Assembly: GCA_963662175.1 (NCBI GenBank)
Contig: OY759220.1
Coordinates: 43,248,136-43,312,135 of the forward strand
DNA: 64,000 nucleotides
Direction of reading: 5' to 3'
DNA from: Aradus depressus
Taxonomy: Eukaryota > Arthropoda > Insecta > Hemiptera > Aradidae
Numbering within the stretch: the first letter of the stretch is position 1; each line of letters begins with the position of its first letter. The notes under the pieces are model-generated. The model was not told the origin of the DNA. It ran no database searches and saw only the letters and a program-made list of their open reading frames with translations. Of the stretch, positions 22,000-34,500 are shown piece after piece. Made by a program: the position numbers and the translations under genes.

Positions 22000-22770
22000 T
22001 ATCTGATGTTATCGTGTTCACAGACAGAATTTTTGTTTTCATTTTTGTTCGTAAAGCATCAGGTTGAGAGTATAAAGATAACAAAAAAAAAAAAAAAAAA
22101 AAAATGGCAAAATAGCCGTTTTGCAAGTAAGAAATATGGAAAGAATTAGCTTCTCAAAAGTGAAAATATTTATATTATTCCACCTAATGAATGAAAAGTT
22201 GGAAAATTCGGAGATACATTTATAAGAGGCTGTCATGGTTTTGGCGTAGAGGGGACGATGTGTAGGATAACTTACCAGGAGGTTGTTTTGGAATATAAAT
22301 AACTTTCTACAATGACTTGAATTCAAAAATATATATATTTGTACATAAACTGTATTGATATGTCAAAGGAAATGTAATGTCAGTCAACCAGCTCAATAAA
22401 TGAAACCTGAGGGTTGTAATGTTAAAGTTAAGGGAAATTAAAATGCCAGGAAACATTTTTTGTTAAATTAAGAATCAATGTATAAAAGTAATTTTATAGA
22501 AAAAAAAAACAGAACATAAATTTAACTTTAATTTCAGTCTTTCTGCTTCGTAGAATGTAAGAGATTTATTGTATAAATAATTTAAAAAAAATTATATAAT
22601 TATAGTCTTTCTACAAATATTAGACATTTTATATTTTTATTATTATGCATTTTTTGTTTATTTTAAGTCGGCTCAAGACACTTCAAGCAATAGAAGGATG
22701 GAGGGGATAATGTTCGAGCCACACAATCTTATATTGAAAACTTTAAAGAGACAATTACATTGCAAGTATT
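22000..22770. other. AT-rich intergenic DNA
   Basis: An A run of about 22 at 22082-22103 is present. No gene is supported. Confidence 0.35.
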
Positions 22771-22871
22771 ACAGTTAGTTATTATGACTCATGCCCGGGC
22801 TTTAACTAGGTCATATCGCCTACTACCAGAGCACTCTTAGGTAGACATGAGCCCGACTCTACTATGGGAGT
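22771..22871 (-). mobile_element. tRNA-derived SINE, short 3' fragment
   Basis: Only the 3' hundred bases remain: GACTCATGCCCGGGCTTTAA, CATATCGCCTACTACCAGAG and GAGCCCGACTCTACTATGGG. Confidence 0.8.
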
Positions 22872-22899
22872 AGGGCGAGGGGGCTGTCCTATGCGAAGA

Positions 22900-24540
22900 A
22901 CGGCAAGGTCAAGGTTTTCTCATGATCTGTATACAGATGGAGACGAGGTGTATACAAGCAATGGGCGCCAGGGAATTAAGAGGTTAAACCCATTTTATTG
23001 GTTTAGTAGGAAGTTAGATGTGTGCGCACTACTTATACCGTTCCTAAACATAATCTATTAGCTAGAACCTATATATGAGGCCAAGACTAGAACGTTATGA
23101 ACTATTTTGAGTTCATGAAGCCCCTTTTTTCTATTTTTATTTATTTTTTTATTGCGTTTTATGTTTCAATTTAATCTCAAAAAGTTCCTGAACTTGTCCG
23201 TACAATAAGAATTGAACTAAACTAAAGATTGAGCGACATCGATTCAGACTGATAACACACTTATTTATCCAAGGGTGAGATGGTTGTTTTCTAGTCGTTT
23301 GAAAAAAAAATAAATAAAATAAAAATTAGTTATTAATCAAACAAAAAATAGTGAGAGGAATAGTTGAAGTCACCTCTGCTATCTATCAACAGCTGATCTG
23401 CGCTAGCATTCTCTTTAGGCTAACAGTAACACAGGCTTCCTGCTTTTAGACTGCCTACTTAATACACAATAATATATTATTACACCATTGTAAAAACATT
23501 CTAAAATATAAATATTATAGAAAAAAGTAATAGTGCTGCTAGTCATTTTGCGAAAATAGCTGTATAACTCCTATATTAGACTTCAGGCTTAGTAAAAAAA
23601 AAAAAGTGGAATTTTCTTATTTTTGGTGCTATGTATCAGGCAAGACGATATGAATATAGTAACGTTAGCTAGCAAGAAGAGATATCGTCTACATCAGGGG
23701 GTCGATTGATCAGCATATCGCTGAAATCCTAGATATAACATAGCCCGGTGTGGGCAAGTAAATACAAAAAAAGGTTGTCGATCCCTGACTATTACGATTT
23801 ATTAGAGATTCAACAGATTTTTTTGGAAAAACACCTTAGTTTCGAATATACTCAATGAAATGTGAATGTATAAGAACGAAAGTTAACCCATCTTGGCCGA
23901 ATAATTGCATTTATTTATTGTTAAGTATAATATGTATATTGTAAATACGCTGTGCCAAGTTAAAAGCATTTGTCAGCTTTAGCGATTAAATTGTTATTGT
24001 AATAAGATGTTTTATTATCCGTTCATAGCTTTACAATAATTCAGTTAACCTTAACAGAAATATATACTGACAGAAAAAATTGTATTTAATATAATAATAA
24101 TAATAATAATAATTTCCGAGTGCATAATAGTGATATAACATTTTGCAATTGTTTTATTATAATCCTAAGTTGTTAAATGCACTATGTTTCACTTTAATTT
24201 GGATTTTTCATTTAACCATGAAGTTGTCTAATTATATTTTTGAAAAAACTAACAAATATGGACATTATTGAATCCTAAACATTAGTAACTCTCTCCTTAC
24301 AGAACATCAGAAAAACTAGTACATGTTCTTCAGGAGTAAAAGGTTGTGTTCACATTTTGTAGAAAACTATTATATATATTTAACCTATTTCATTATGCGT
24401 AATCAAAAGACGCATTTTGCACAATTTAAGTGAGGGAAATAACAGAGCCGACCTTTTCTACCCCTGAGATATCAGAGATGAGTCGCATCCTGTATTTTAT
24501 GAACCAAGGTTTAGATTCAAATTGCAAATTTAATTTTTTT
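22900..24540. other. Intergenic DNA, no gene found; AAT microsatellite
   Basis: An (ATA/AAT)n microsatellite occurs near 24091-24112. The rest is AT-rich without splice-framed open segments, conserved protein motifs or recognised repeat ends. Confidence 0.4.
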
Positions 24541-24542
24541 TG

Positions 24543-24843
24543 TTAGTTATTGTGACACATGCCCAGGCTTTAAGTACGATGACATATCCCCTACTACCAT
24601 AGCGTTCTTTCCTCGCTCTGGTGGACATGAGCCCGACTCTACTCTGGGAGTTCTAAATTTTGTCTATCTAGATTCATTCATCTAAGACAGAGGTCTCGAG
24701 TACCTGACATCGCACAGGCTCAGGAGCATTGCTTAACGTTCCATCCGAAGAACGGAGTGCTCAAAGATTTTTCACCTCCCAGATAAAAAACCTAAGGCCT
24801 TCGCGACCAGGTTTCGAACCCGCGATTTTGAGCTCAACGGGCT
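24543..24843 (-). mobile_element. tRNA-derived SINE, diverged
   Basis: It runs from TTATTGTGACACATGCCCAG through ACGTTCCATCCGAAGAACGG to GGTTTCGAACCCGCGATTTT, and stops inside the tRNA-like head. Confidence 0.8.
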
Positions 24844-24849
24844 GAATTT

Positions 24850-25755
24850 ATATAGCTAAAACTGTTGCTACTGCAACAATTGATAGCTTGGCTATTCTAA
24901 TTTGAAAAAAATAGTATAATTTACGTTGGCATATTCAGACTGGCCGGGATTTAACGAATGGAGACCTTAAATGTAATTTATGTTTTGAATAGTTCATATC
25001 GTTGTGTCAGCTGTAAAGTATCGAATGTGAAAATGACTACTTTTCAAGAGGCTCAATTAACTGATCGAAAAACTATCCATGAGATCGTATTGAATACTTT
25101 ATATTTGTGATTGTAAGCCCCTGAAGCAGCCGCCAAGTGACGAAAAGGAAAAACAGTTTTTTTCACATTCAATACTTAACAGTTGACGATATGCATATAT
25201 GAAACGACGATATATGCATTTCATCCATCTTTTGGAAGATATTTTATTCTTATGTTTAAAGCATGCGGTCTGCAAATGCAAAGGCTTTTGATCCTTGGGT
25301 GCGCCCGTTTAAAGACAAATGTCATCTGAGTTTGTCCACAAACACTCGGCTCCCATTTTCCCAAATAATCTTCGTTCTTTGTCTCCAGACCGGTTAGATT
25401 TGGGAATAGTCGTAAATATGCCTCTCGTTGGCATCTCATGTTGACTGGGTCATCCTCACTGACCAGGAAGTAAGGAGACATTTCATATCGTCAAAGAGGC
25501 GATGGCAGAAGCAACCATTTCCTAGAGAGACTGGGAATTCCCTTCAACCCTTCAACGTCAGGTGGTGAGTACCTGGAAACAAATACAACTCACCAGCCAA
25601 CGTACTCTGGTATGTTCAAAATGAAACACATTAGATGAGGGGTTGCCGGAATGCAACCTTCCATGGGGTTACAACAAACAAAATCCTGTTTTTAACCATA
25701 GGCTACTTATATCAAGACTCCAGAAGGCATTTTGCAGCTTACATCATACTTGAAA
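24850..25755. other. Intergenic DNA, no gene assigned
   Basis: GC content is slightly higher near 25.28-25.5 kb, but neither strand gives a recognisable protein. I see no RNA gene. Confidence 0.35.
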
Positions 25756-25757
25756 AA

Positions 25758-26092
25758 TTTTCTTTTTTCCGGGTGTACCAGACCTCGGTGGGGCCACAAA
25801 ACCCGTCCGCCGGGTAGAGGGGAAATAGGTATTTTTTATTTATTTAATAAATATATACATGGTGCTATGACCGGTTGTAGGACCCGCCACGCACCGGAGG
25901 GAACGGCTGGGTCCTCCAATCTACCTTATTGGCGTTTCCCAGAGAGCTCGGGACGAGGGCATCTATGTTTGATGGCTGCGTTGCGCCGGGGATGGTCGCA
26001 TGTGGGCTGTGTTACAGCTCCCAGCGGTCATCCCCGGAACGCGGCTATACTGCCTTCTTTACCCTCCACCAGGAGGCGACGAATCGACTGAA
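25758..26092 (-). mobile_element. 5'-truncated LINE 3' end, same family as 14.8 kb
   Basis: On the minus strand RFVASWWRVKKAV and a stop are followed by the 3' region also seen at 14.8-15.2 kb (shared plus-strand phrases GGTGCTAYGMCCGGTTGTAG and GAGAGCTCGGGAC). The tail appears as TTTTCTTTTTTCCGGGTGTA. A T/A-rich stretch of about 40 bp near 25.83-25.86 kb interrupts it relative to the 14.8-kb copy. Confidence 0.75.
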
Positions 26093-26282
26093 AACTTACC
26101 ATCAATTTCTTTTTCTTGATTTAATTCTATATATATATATTTTTTTTTTGTGATAACGGCTTGTGTTTACCTACTGAGAGCGGATTAATACTTACATTTG
26201 CTTCCAAGTCATGGATAATTGAAAAAAAAAAAAGTAAGTTAAACAATTATGATTCGTCTTTTATAACAATAAATTTGAGCCC

Positions 26283-26926
26283 TTGTCGAATTTACAAGAA
26301 GACAACTCTGCATCAATGAGCACCGAGATAACAGAAAAGCCCACCAAACCTCCACCTATCTTCATTAATAATATAGGCAATATAAATTTGTTCCTAAGAG
26401 ACTGTGCGCAATTAGGTGTTACATCAATCAGACACAATTCTAGGGATGGTAAAGTCAAGTTTAACTTCGATACGGTGAAGGATTATAGAAAAATTGTTGC
26501 ATTTTTACAATAAGGCGGAATTTCATACATTCCAACTCAAATCTGAACGACATTTCAGAGTTGTGATCAGGGGTCTCCACCCAACATGTGATACTAAGGC
26601 AATGATGGAAGAGCTTGAAACTCTCGGCTATGAACCAGTCCAAATGATTCCCGTTCATCATCCTATAACAAAAAACCCTTTACCACTACTTTTTCTCGAC
26701 CTCGAAAATTCTCCAAAAAACTCAGAAATATGCACTCTAGATAAAATCTACTATGCAAAAATTAAGGTAGAAGCACCTAGGCCACGTCGCGCAGTGATAT
26801 AATGCATACGATGCCAAGACTACGGACACACAAAGAATTACTGCCACCGGCCCCCGAGGTGTGTAAAATGCGACCAACCTCATCCAACCGAATCTTGTAC
26901 AAAGGTACCAACCTCTGCATAAAAAA
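26283..26926 (+). pseudogene. ORF1 (gag-like) of the jockey-like LINE, broken
   Basis: The N-terminal part (about 26283-26510) shifts frame into 26510-26802. The second part reads HFRVVIRGLHPTCDTKAMME, the PRE_C2HC-associated region preceding the knuckles in insect jockey ORF1 proteins. A stop TAA at 26800-26802 sits where the frame otherwise continues into CIRCQDYGHTKNYC and CVKCDQPHPTESC, two CCHC knuckles. ORF1 proteins bind the element's RNA. At least one frameshift and one nonsense change are present. Confidence 0.75.
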
Positions 26927-27193
26927 TTACAGCTAAGTAACAAACCTTACACTTCCACAATTCAGAGGCAAAATCAACAACACGAAGAAGTCCCGCAGCG
27001 TGCAGATAATGGCCGCAACAATCTTACTGCTAAACACCACTCCTACAATTAGCAAATCATATGCCGACGCAGCAGCGAGTCCCGAGTCAAATATAGATAA
27101 CCTCATGAAAAAAATTGATTCTCTGTTGTCCTTACTGCACCCCTTAGTGCAAACATTAGCCCAAATCTTACCAATGTTAATAGCAAAAAAACC

Positions 27194-29837
27194 ATGACTC
27201 TCCCTAACAACAAAACCCTAACAGTTTGCACTTGGAATGCTCAAGGGCTGAACAATAAACATAGTATACTGGAGTTATTTCTAAGAAGATATAACGTTGA
27301 CATAATACTCATCACTGAAACTAAATTGTCCCATAATTTAAATTTCTATACATCAGGCTACAAATCATACAGATCAGACCACCCCAGCGGTCGTCGCAAA
27401 GGAGGATCAGCGTTACTAAGAAAACATTCGATAGGTCACGATGAGCTCCCACTTATAAAAGAAGACAAGTTTCAGGTAACTCGAGTAGAGCTCCATCATA
27501 CTAACAAAAATTTACAAATAGGCTCATTTTATTCTGCTCCTGAAAACAGACTATCTCAATCAGATTTGTGGGGTATTATACATGAAATGAAAATGGATTT
27601 TATAATCGGTGGGGATTTCAACGCCAAGCATCCACGTTGGGGATGCCGATTAGCCAACCCCAGAGGGAGAGTACTGCTAAACACCGTTACTGCACTACAA
27701 TTGGATGTGATCCACCCCTCTGAGCCGTCTTACTATCCACTTGATACAGTCCGTAACCCTGACATCCTTGATTTCTTCATCGGGAAGCGTGTTGAACACA
27801 TCTCCTCTACTCCTCAAGTATAATAGAACTAAACTCTGATCATCTGCCAGTACTTCTTACTCTTCACTTCGATGGTTCTTTACAACACAACACCCGTTCA
27901 ATTGGAAGTTGTACAATAAAGTCATCAATAAGAGTGTAGATTTAAAAGTACCTCTGAAAACCCCAGCCGATGTAGATGCTGCGGTAGCTCAAATCACCAA
28001 GATAATTCAAACTGCAGCCAGCGAAGCATCTTCATCCAATCCACTGGGCCCTAAATCACCGTATTAACCTACTCTGATTATTCAACAACTTCTAACTGTA
28101 AAACACTCAGCACGCGCAGAGTGGATGAGAACGAGGCATCCAACAGACAAGCAGAGATTCAACAGGGCAACCAGGGATTTAACTCGAGCTCTGAAAGAGG
28201 AGAAGAATGTGTAGACCCGAAGCAGCATCAATGCTCTTAGCGCCACAGATGGCTCTCTCTGGATGAAAACAAAAACTATCATGAAAGTGCCAATTAATAT
28301 TCCTTCTTTAAAGGTGGGACCCGAATGGTATGCTTCGTCTCAGGAGAAATGTGACCTATTTGCTAACATACTTGTTCAGCAATTTACCCCACACGATGAA
28401 AGTGATTTGATATCCACACAAAATGTATATAAGCGACTGGACGAGCCTCTACAGCTCAGCCCGTTTTCAGACTACTTCACTCCGGGTCAGCTGACTAACG
28501 CCATAAATCGTTCACCAACAAAGAAGGCGCCAGATTGTCCAGCCATTACTAAAAGCACTGCCACGAAAAGCTATAGTATATCTCACCCAGATATACAATG
28601 CTATTCTACGGACGACCCACATCCCGAATCAGTGGAAACATGCTAAAATCGTCATGATGAAAAAACCTAATAAGATGGCCAGTGATCCAACTAGTTATAG
28701 ACCCATAAGTTTACTTCTCCTGTTTGCTAAAATATTTGAACGCTTGCTGTTACCAAAACTATTAATGTTCCTGTCTCCTCTAGTGCCTGATACACAGCTA
28801 GGATTTAGACAGTCCCACTCATGTCCGCAGCAACTTCATCGAATAGTAAATGAAATACTAAACACATACGAGGAAAAACAAGTATGCTTTGGGCTCTTCC
28901 TGGATACGGAAAAAGCCTTTGACAAGGTTTGGCACCCTGGACTACTCTGCAAGCTAAAACCCCATCTACCGGACACCTACTACACAATTATAAAATCATA
29001 CTTGTATTGCCGTACATTTTCCGTAAAATCTAGCTCAACATCTAAAGCGATATCAGCAGGAGTGCCGCAGGGTAGTGTTCTGGGGCCCTTTCTTTATCTA
29101 ATTTATGCAAGCGACTTTCCTACCTCAGAAAATGTGACTGTAGCACAATTCGCAGATGATGTTGCTGCCCTCAGCAAAGCCCTGACTTATGAAGATGCCA
29201 AAAATTATCTACAACAATTCCTGAACGAAGTCAACTTATGGTGTTGTAAATGGCGCATAAAAATGAACTCCATCCAACCATATTTCTTAAAGACATGCAA
29301 ATCCCTTGTGCAGAACGAGTAAGATACTTAGGACTAATACTTGACGCGAAGCTAACATGGTCCCATCATGTCCAGCACCTAGTAGCGAAGACTCGCAGAA
29401 GAATAACAAACTTGAAGTGTCTCCTCGACCCCCGCTCACCCCTTGCTTTATCAGTAAAAATACTGCTATATTTGGTGCTGATACGTCCGATCTGGCAGTA
29501 CGCTTGTGGCCTATGGGGTTCAGCTGATAAAAACCACATAACCAGGATACAAACTACTCAAAATCGCGTCATGAGACTCATCACTGATGCACCGTGGTAT
29601 GTTCGCAACACAGTTCTACATGGTGATCTTGAAATACCGGAAGTAGTGAAGGTCTTCAAAGAATCCTACATCCGAATGCAGACAACAATGGCCAACCACC
29701 CAAATCCACTGGTGCGGCAAATTGCTGAACACCCACCCCACCACCTTTACCACTGGAACGCAGACTTAAAAAGAAGTGACCGCATGATTTTCTTCTCATC
29801 AATTAATCAAAAGACATTACCTAAGTTTCACAGCTAA
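27194..29837 (+). pseudogene. ORF2 (endonuclease plus reverse transcriptase), broken
   Basis: The endonuclease starts TVCTWNAQGLNNKHS, then TETKLSHN and GGDFNAKHPRWGC (27194-27823). The frame then shifts, and NSDHLPV (catalytic His) follows near 27836. A poorly kept middle reaches the reverse transcriptase at 28654-29322: SYRPISLLLLFAKIFERLL, DTEKAFDKVWH, SAGVPQGSVLGPFLYL and QFADDVAAL. Another frameshift leads to the C-terminal part (29250-29837: RYLGLILDAKLTW, TDAPWYVRN). The element nicks target DNA with the endonuclease and copies its RNA there; this copy can no longer encode the protein. Confidence 0.85.
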
Positions 29838-30045
29838 ACACCCCCCTTGTTGTTATCCGATACATCCCCCCCCCCCCCCTCCTATATTATGTTAAATCTA
29901 TCTAGTTTAAAGTTAGTTGTTTAGGGCAATTAATGAATTGTACCTGAGTTCATATCTCATGTTAATTAGGCCATTGGCCAGGTATTATTGTTATAGACAG
30001 CCCAACTATAATATTCATGTATAGAATAATAAAGTTTACAATAAT

Positions 30046-31539
30046 TATAAAAAAAGGAAAATTCTATTTATCTTTTCGATAACTATTAATGAAGAAAATT
30101 TGAAAAAAAGTGCCAATGTTATGCCTGCGAGGAAGGTGCTGACTGGGGCAGTGTTCTTCTGTACTATGCTTGAATGTAGGTTTGAGCCAAGAGCTTTAGG
30201 TTTTTTTGTGTGGTTGAGTGTACGAAGTCAGATAATCGTTAAAACCATAACCCATAATGTTACCTAGGTAGGCAACATTTAGGGTCGAGCTCTTGTCTAC
30301 CAGAGCAACGAAAGAGCACCCTGATAGTAGGCAATATTAAATACAGACATTCAATTTATTACTATTTACAGTAGAATTCGTTTCAGTTGATTTTTGGCGT
30401 GGATGTTAAAATATCCATGATGAACATCGAGCCAAAAGTTCTCGCCTTCCCCATTGGAAAACTGAATAGTTTTTCTTAATTTTCTCTGAGGCCGTGCTTC
30501 TATCGGAGAAAATGTACATCTATATTTTATTTTAAAAACAAAATTAGACTTAGAATCTACTTCTGCGATCAAATTATGCTTCCCCAGTGTTGAGGTGAAG
30601 AGGAGCTTGATAATTTAAACAATGAAAATATAAAATTTTTGCACTTTCCATGAAATGTGAAACTTTCGACAGGCTTACCACCAGATTTTCACTGTTTGAA
30701 ATAACGAAAGAAAACAGGTGGTTCTCCTTACTATGATAAACAGAGCTGGCAGCCCTGGTCGCATGTCGGACATGGCAAGAAGTCGACTTAGAGAACGACT
30801 AGCATTAGTTGAAGAAGACACTAAATGAGGGAAAAACTGCGCTACTACGAAATTTAAACCTACGCACGAACAAGACAGCCTATGAAGGAGGCGTGGAACC
30901 TCATATAACGAGTGTGGTTACAGATGCGCAACAGCGGATAAGAGTGATTATCGCAAAAATCTGAGTAGTTTCTCTTATGTAAGAAACCCCATGTGCATAT
31001 CGGGAAATGAAAGTATTCAATAATTGGGATACAAAAGTGGTTAAATTTAACGTATTTTATGACAACCATGAGTCAATACTAATCCGAGTACCTACTGTTG
31101 TTTAGAGCGGCCAACTTAGATAAAGGTAGAAAAAAAATAAAATAAATAAATTATAAATAATTATATTTCTATGTGACATACTTAGAAACTAATGTTCAGG
31201 AATAAAATTACATAATCATCAACATAATAATAAATGTAAAGATTTAACATGCTTAATTTTGATAAAAAGGAAAGTAAGAAGTAAAACATTCTTCATTATA
31301 TTTGAAAAACAAAATACATAAAATCATGTATTGCAATACATTCTTGAACAAATAAAATAGTTTGACAAGTTAAAATGTAAAAATAAAAATACAGAACACA
31401 TTCTTCTTAGAGAATATACAAATTTATAATTTAGACCAAACTATACACAAGTTCATAAGAAATAATGTTTATTTGCTTATTCTAGGGTAAGATATATATA
31501 TATATATGAATCTGAAGTACAAGATGTGTTAATGTGAAG
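30046..31539. other. Intergenic DNA between the LINE and the NCOA5-like gene; holds a SINE scrap
   Basis: A decayed 3' fragment of the SINE family lies at about 30260-30335 (GGCAACATTTAGGGTCGAGC and CGAAAGAGCACCCTGATAGT). The rest is AT-rich; the part nearest 31.5 kb is the likely 3' untranslated region of the minus-strand gene. No other gene is seen. Confidence 0.45.
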
Positions 31540-34500
31540 TTAGTATCTGTTGAAAGCAGGCGGCTGTGGCGCGATCTGGCGGAGCAGGTCCCCGCCTTGG
31601 ATCAAGTTATCTAGTGCCTTCTGTATCGAAGGGTCTTGGAGAAGCGGTCCTGGACCTGTGTCGAGTCAACGGCAAACATTTGTTACGTTATACGAGTATC
31701 TCTCTAGGTTAAAATGATAGCTTACCAAAAAAAAAAAAAAAAAAAGTTTCAAATATATATACTGCTTCGCAATGTTGAATTGAACTATGTAAGTAGAGGG
31801 CTGTTGTTGCGGCAATAGCTGTATTAAAATGATGAATGCACGTCAATTCTGACGGTTAAGGGGAGGAAAGCCAAATGGAGAAGTGGGCTTAAGCCTTAAC
31901 ATAATTGAAATAAATAAGTCCTCTTTTGGATATCATAAAACTATACCGCTACTCACATACTCAAAGAGGATTAACTTCATCTGGGTGCCAAGTCACCGGG
32001 ACCATGATGTAAGAGAGACAGGTGTAGCAGGAGCCCCTAACTACTCATTTCATTGTCGTTATTTCATGGCTTCGCGTTGAAAAATGTATTGTATATACTG
32101 AGTCAAAAAAAGTAACTTGCGAAATTCGCCAAAAAAATATAAAGATTTAATCCGTAAGAGATTCGGATTGAATTTTATTTTAAGTTAACTCAGTAAAAAA
32201 AAATGAAACTTTAAGAATACTGAATTTCAAAATAACTATATGTTAGTTATTGTGACTCATGCCAGGGCTTTAACTACGAGTACTATGACTTTTTGTTATA
32301 TCGCCTACAACCAGAGCAATCTTTTGTCGCTCTGGTGGACACAAGTCCGACTCTACTGTGGGAGTCCTAAATTTTGGGAACAGAGATTTATTCACCTAGG
32401 TTAAGGGTCTTTAACGAGTACCCATCGTACAGGCTCGGGACATCGCATCCAAAGGATGGCGTGCTCAACGTTCTTTCACCTCCCAGATAAAGGGGGCCTC
32501 GGCCGGGTTGCGAACCCCGCCATGTTAAGCTCAGTAGACAAGGACGCTACCGGTGCCTTCCAATAATTATTAGTAAAAATTGTTTTAGTAAGAAAAGTCG
32601 TACATATGGAGGCAAATCTAACCATATATCAGTGACTCCGCAGGAAATATGAGATCCGATTCTTTTGAAAAGTTGCCAAGATTAGCAGGCAACATGGAAT
32701 GTGATACACAATAAGCTAACGATGATGATGAAGGAGGAGACTCCATGGTTGCCTTCCCAAGAGATGAAGGTGATACAGCGGCAGAGGATAGGACTCCAGA
32801 CAGCTCAACAAAGCGCTGAAGTCCAAATGAGCCTGATTCAGACAGATATTCCCAAAGGGTTTCCATAGCAACGCGAATATAGAGAAATACCAAACACATT
32901 ATTTCCATATTTTTGTGCCTTGGATTTAAAGCCTAACTATCCATTTAGCCTACAATTTAACGTCAGAATTGATCATGTGCATTACCAAATCAATGTTACA
33001 GAACAATAAGTACATAATCCACTTCAAAATTAGAGCAATAAACTGGAACTCATTACCATTACATAATTACTACTACCTACCAAAAAATTATGCCAATATT
33101 CGAAAAACATTCTTTTCGATTTTCTGACGTTCTCGACGAGAGGACAGTTATTACGAGTTTTCGATCGGAGAGTTTCACAATAAAACGTTGTTTTTTATTC
33201 TGCGACATCCAATGACGTGTCTTGAAAAGTACAGGTTAGACATGTTCAAGATCTGGTGTGAATACAGTTATTTGGAATGCGGAGTTGAGCCAACGGGCTG
33301 GTACTTATGACGAAAAGCTTCACGAGTGTGTCGTGGAGTTTACCACGATTATATCGCCGGCCAATCGACTGAGAACATATGCTTTTTCTTCAGGAATTAT
33401 ACTTTTGCTCTTTTGAATCATAATTATTGACAGAATATTGCAGCTGGGGCGACGTAGAAGTAGAAACTTTAGTATTTTACAAAAATAGAGTTTAAAAACT
33501 CAAAATGGGAATACAAGGCCAAAACTCAATAAAAAAATAATGTTCATTATTAGTCAATTTGGCCGGTGATATGTCCATGATTACACAATACCGAAAAACG
33601 AGAATCTATAGGAGTACGGATGAAAAATGTCCACAACCGTGTAACCACACTATTCGGAAATATAAATGAGCTAAAGCCAAATAGCAATGGAATTCCGAAA
33701 GTAATCATTCCCTGGCTGGAAGATACTGAAACGAATCATGACAGCTAAACATTAAAGAGCATAAAGCGAACGTGAGCTGAGGAGCTGCATAATTGGACAA
33801 AGTACATAAAACCGCACGAGTAGGACGAGCTTACTGTAAGTTCAATTTCAGCTAGGGAGCTGAACAATCGGTCAATAAGGTAATTGTACGAATATATAGT
33901 ATTAAAGCAGCTGGCGAGCTGTAGAATCGGACAAAATTGTAAATGAAAAGCATATGCGTTGAATTCCAGCTAAGGGGCTGAACAATCGATCAATGGACGG
34001 TATCATACGAATAAGGAAAGCGAAATAAAAGTTGAAATTCAGACTAGCGAGTTGTGTGAACACAAACTGCTGAAACGAAATTAGATAAAGGAAAGAGGAT
34101 AAAGGAAAGAGGATAAAGGAAAGAGGATAAAGGAAAGAGGATAAAGGAAAGATTGCTAGTATAAAAAGCTTAAAATTTAGTTTTGATGCTGTTTTGTAAT
34201 CGGAGTTGTTCTGTTGTACTTGGGATTTACAAATAAATAAAACAAATCTGTAAGGAGGAAGGATGTCATCGATTGAAATGATTCATTAAGTTATCAACAA
34301 CTCTTATTTATAGTCTTGAAAATACCCGAATGGGTGAAACATTAACCGAAATGCAAATATATATATATATATATAAAGTGTTGTTTATCAACCATCTTTT
34401 ACTATAAAACTAATCTCGTTTTTTAAAAAATATTGTCTATTTCACAATAAATGTATACACCTACATATATCGGCATCGTCAAGTTTAGTTATGAACTAGG

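Larger units (their letters stand above)
26215..30045 (+). mobile_element. Jockey-like non-LTR retrotransposon, near full length but decayed
   Basis: The order is ORF1 with zinc knuckles, then ORF2 with endonuclease and reverse transcriptase, then a short 3' region ending near AGTTTACAATAATTATAAAA. No LTR and no RNase H domain are visible. Several frameshifts and stops show it is dead as a coding unit. The 5' end and the target-site duplication could not be fixed. Domain order matches the jockey clade. It is distinct in sequence from the LINE at 54.9-58.9 kb. Confidence 0.85.

Noticed and set aside
26215..30045. An endogenous retrovirus or LTR element
   Set aside because: No long terminal repeats, protease, integrase or envelope. 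The APE-type endonuclease before the reverse transcriptase defines a non-LTR element.
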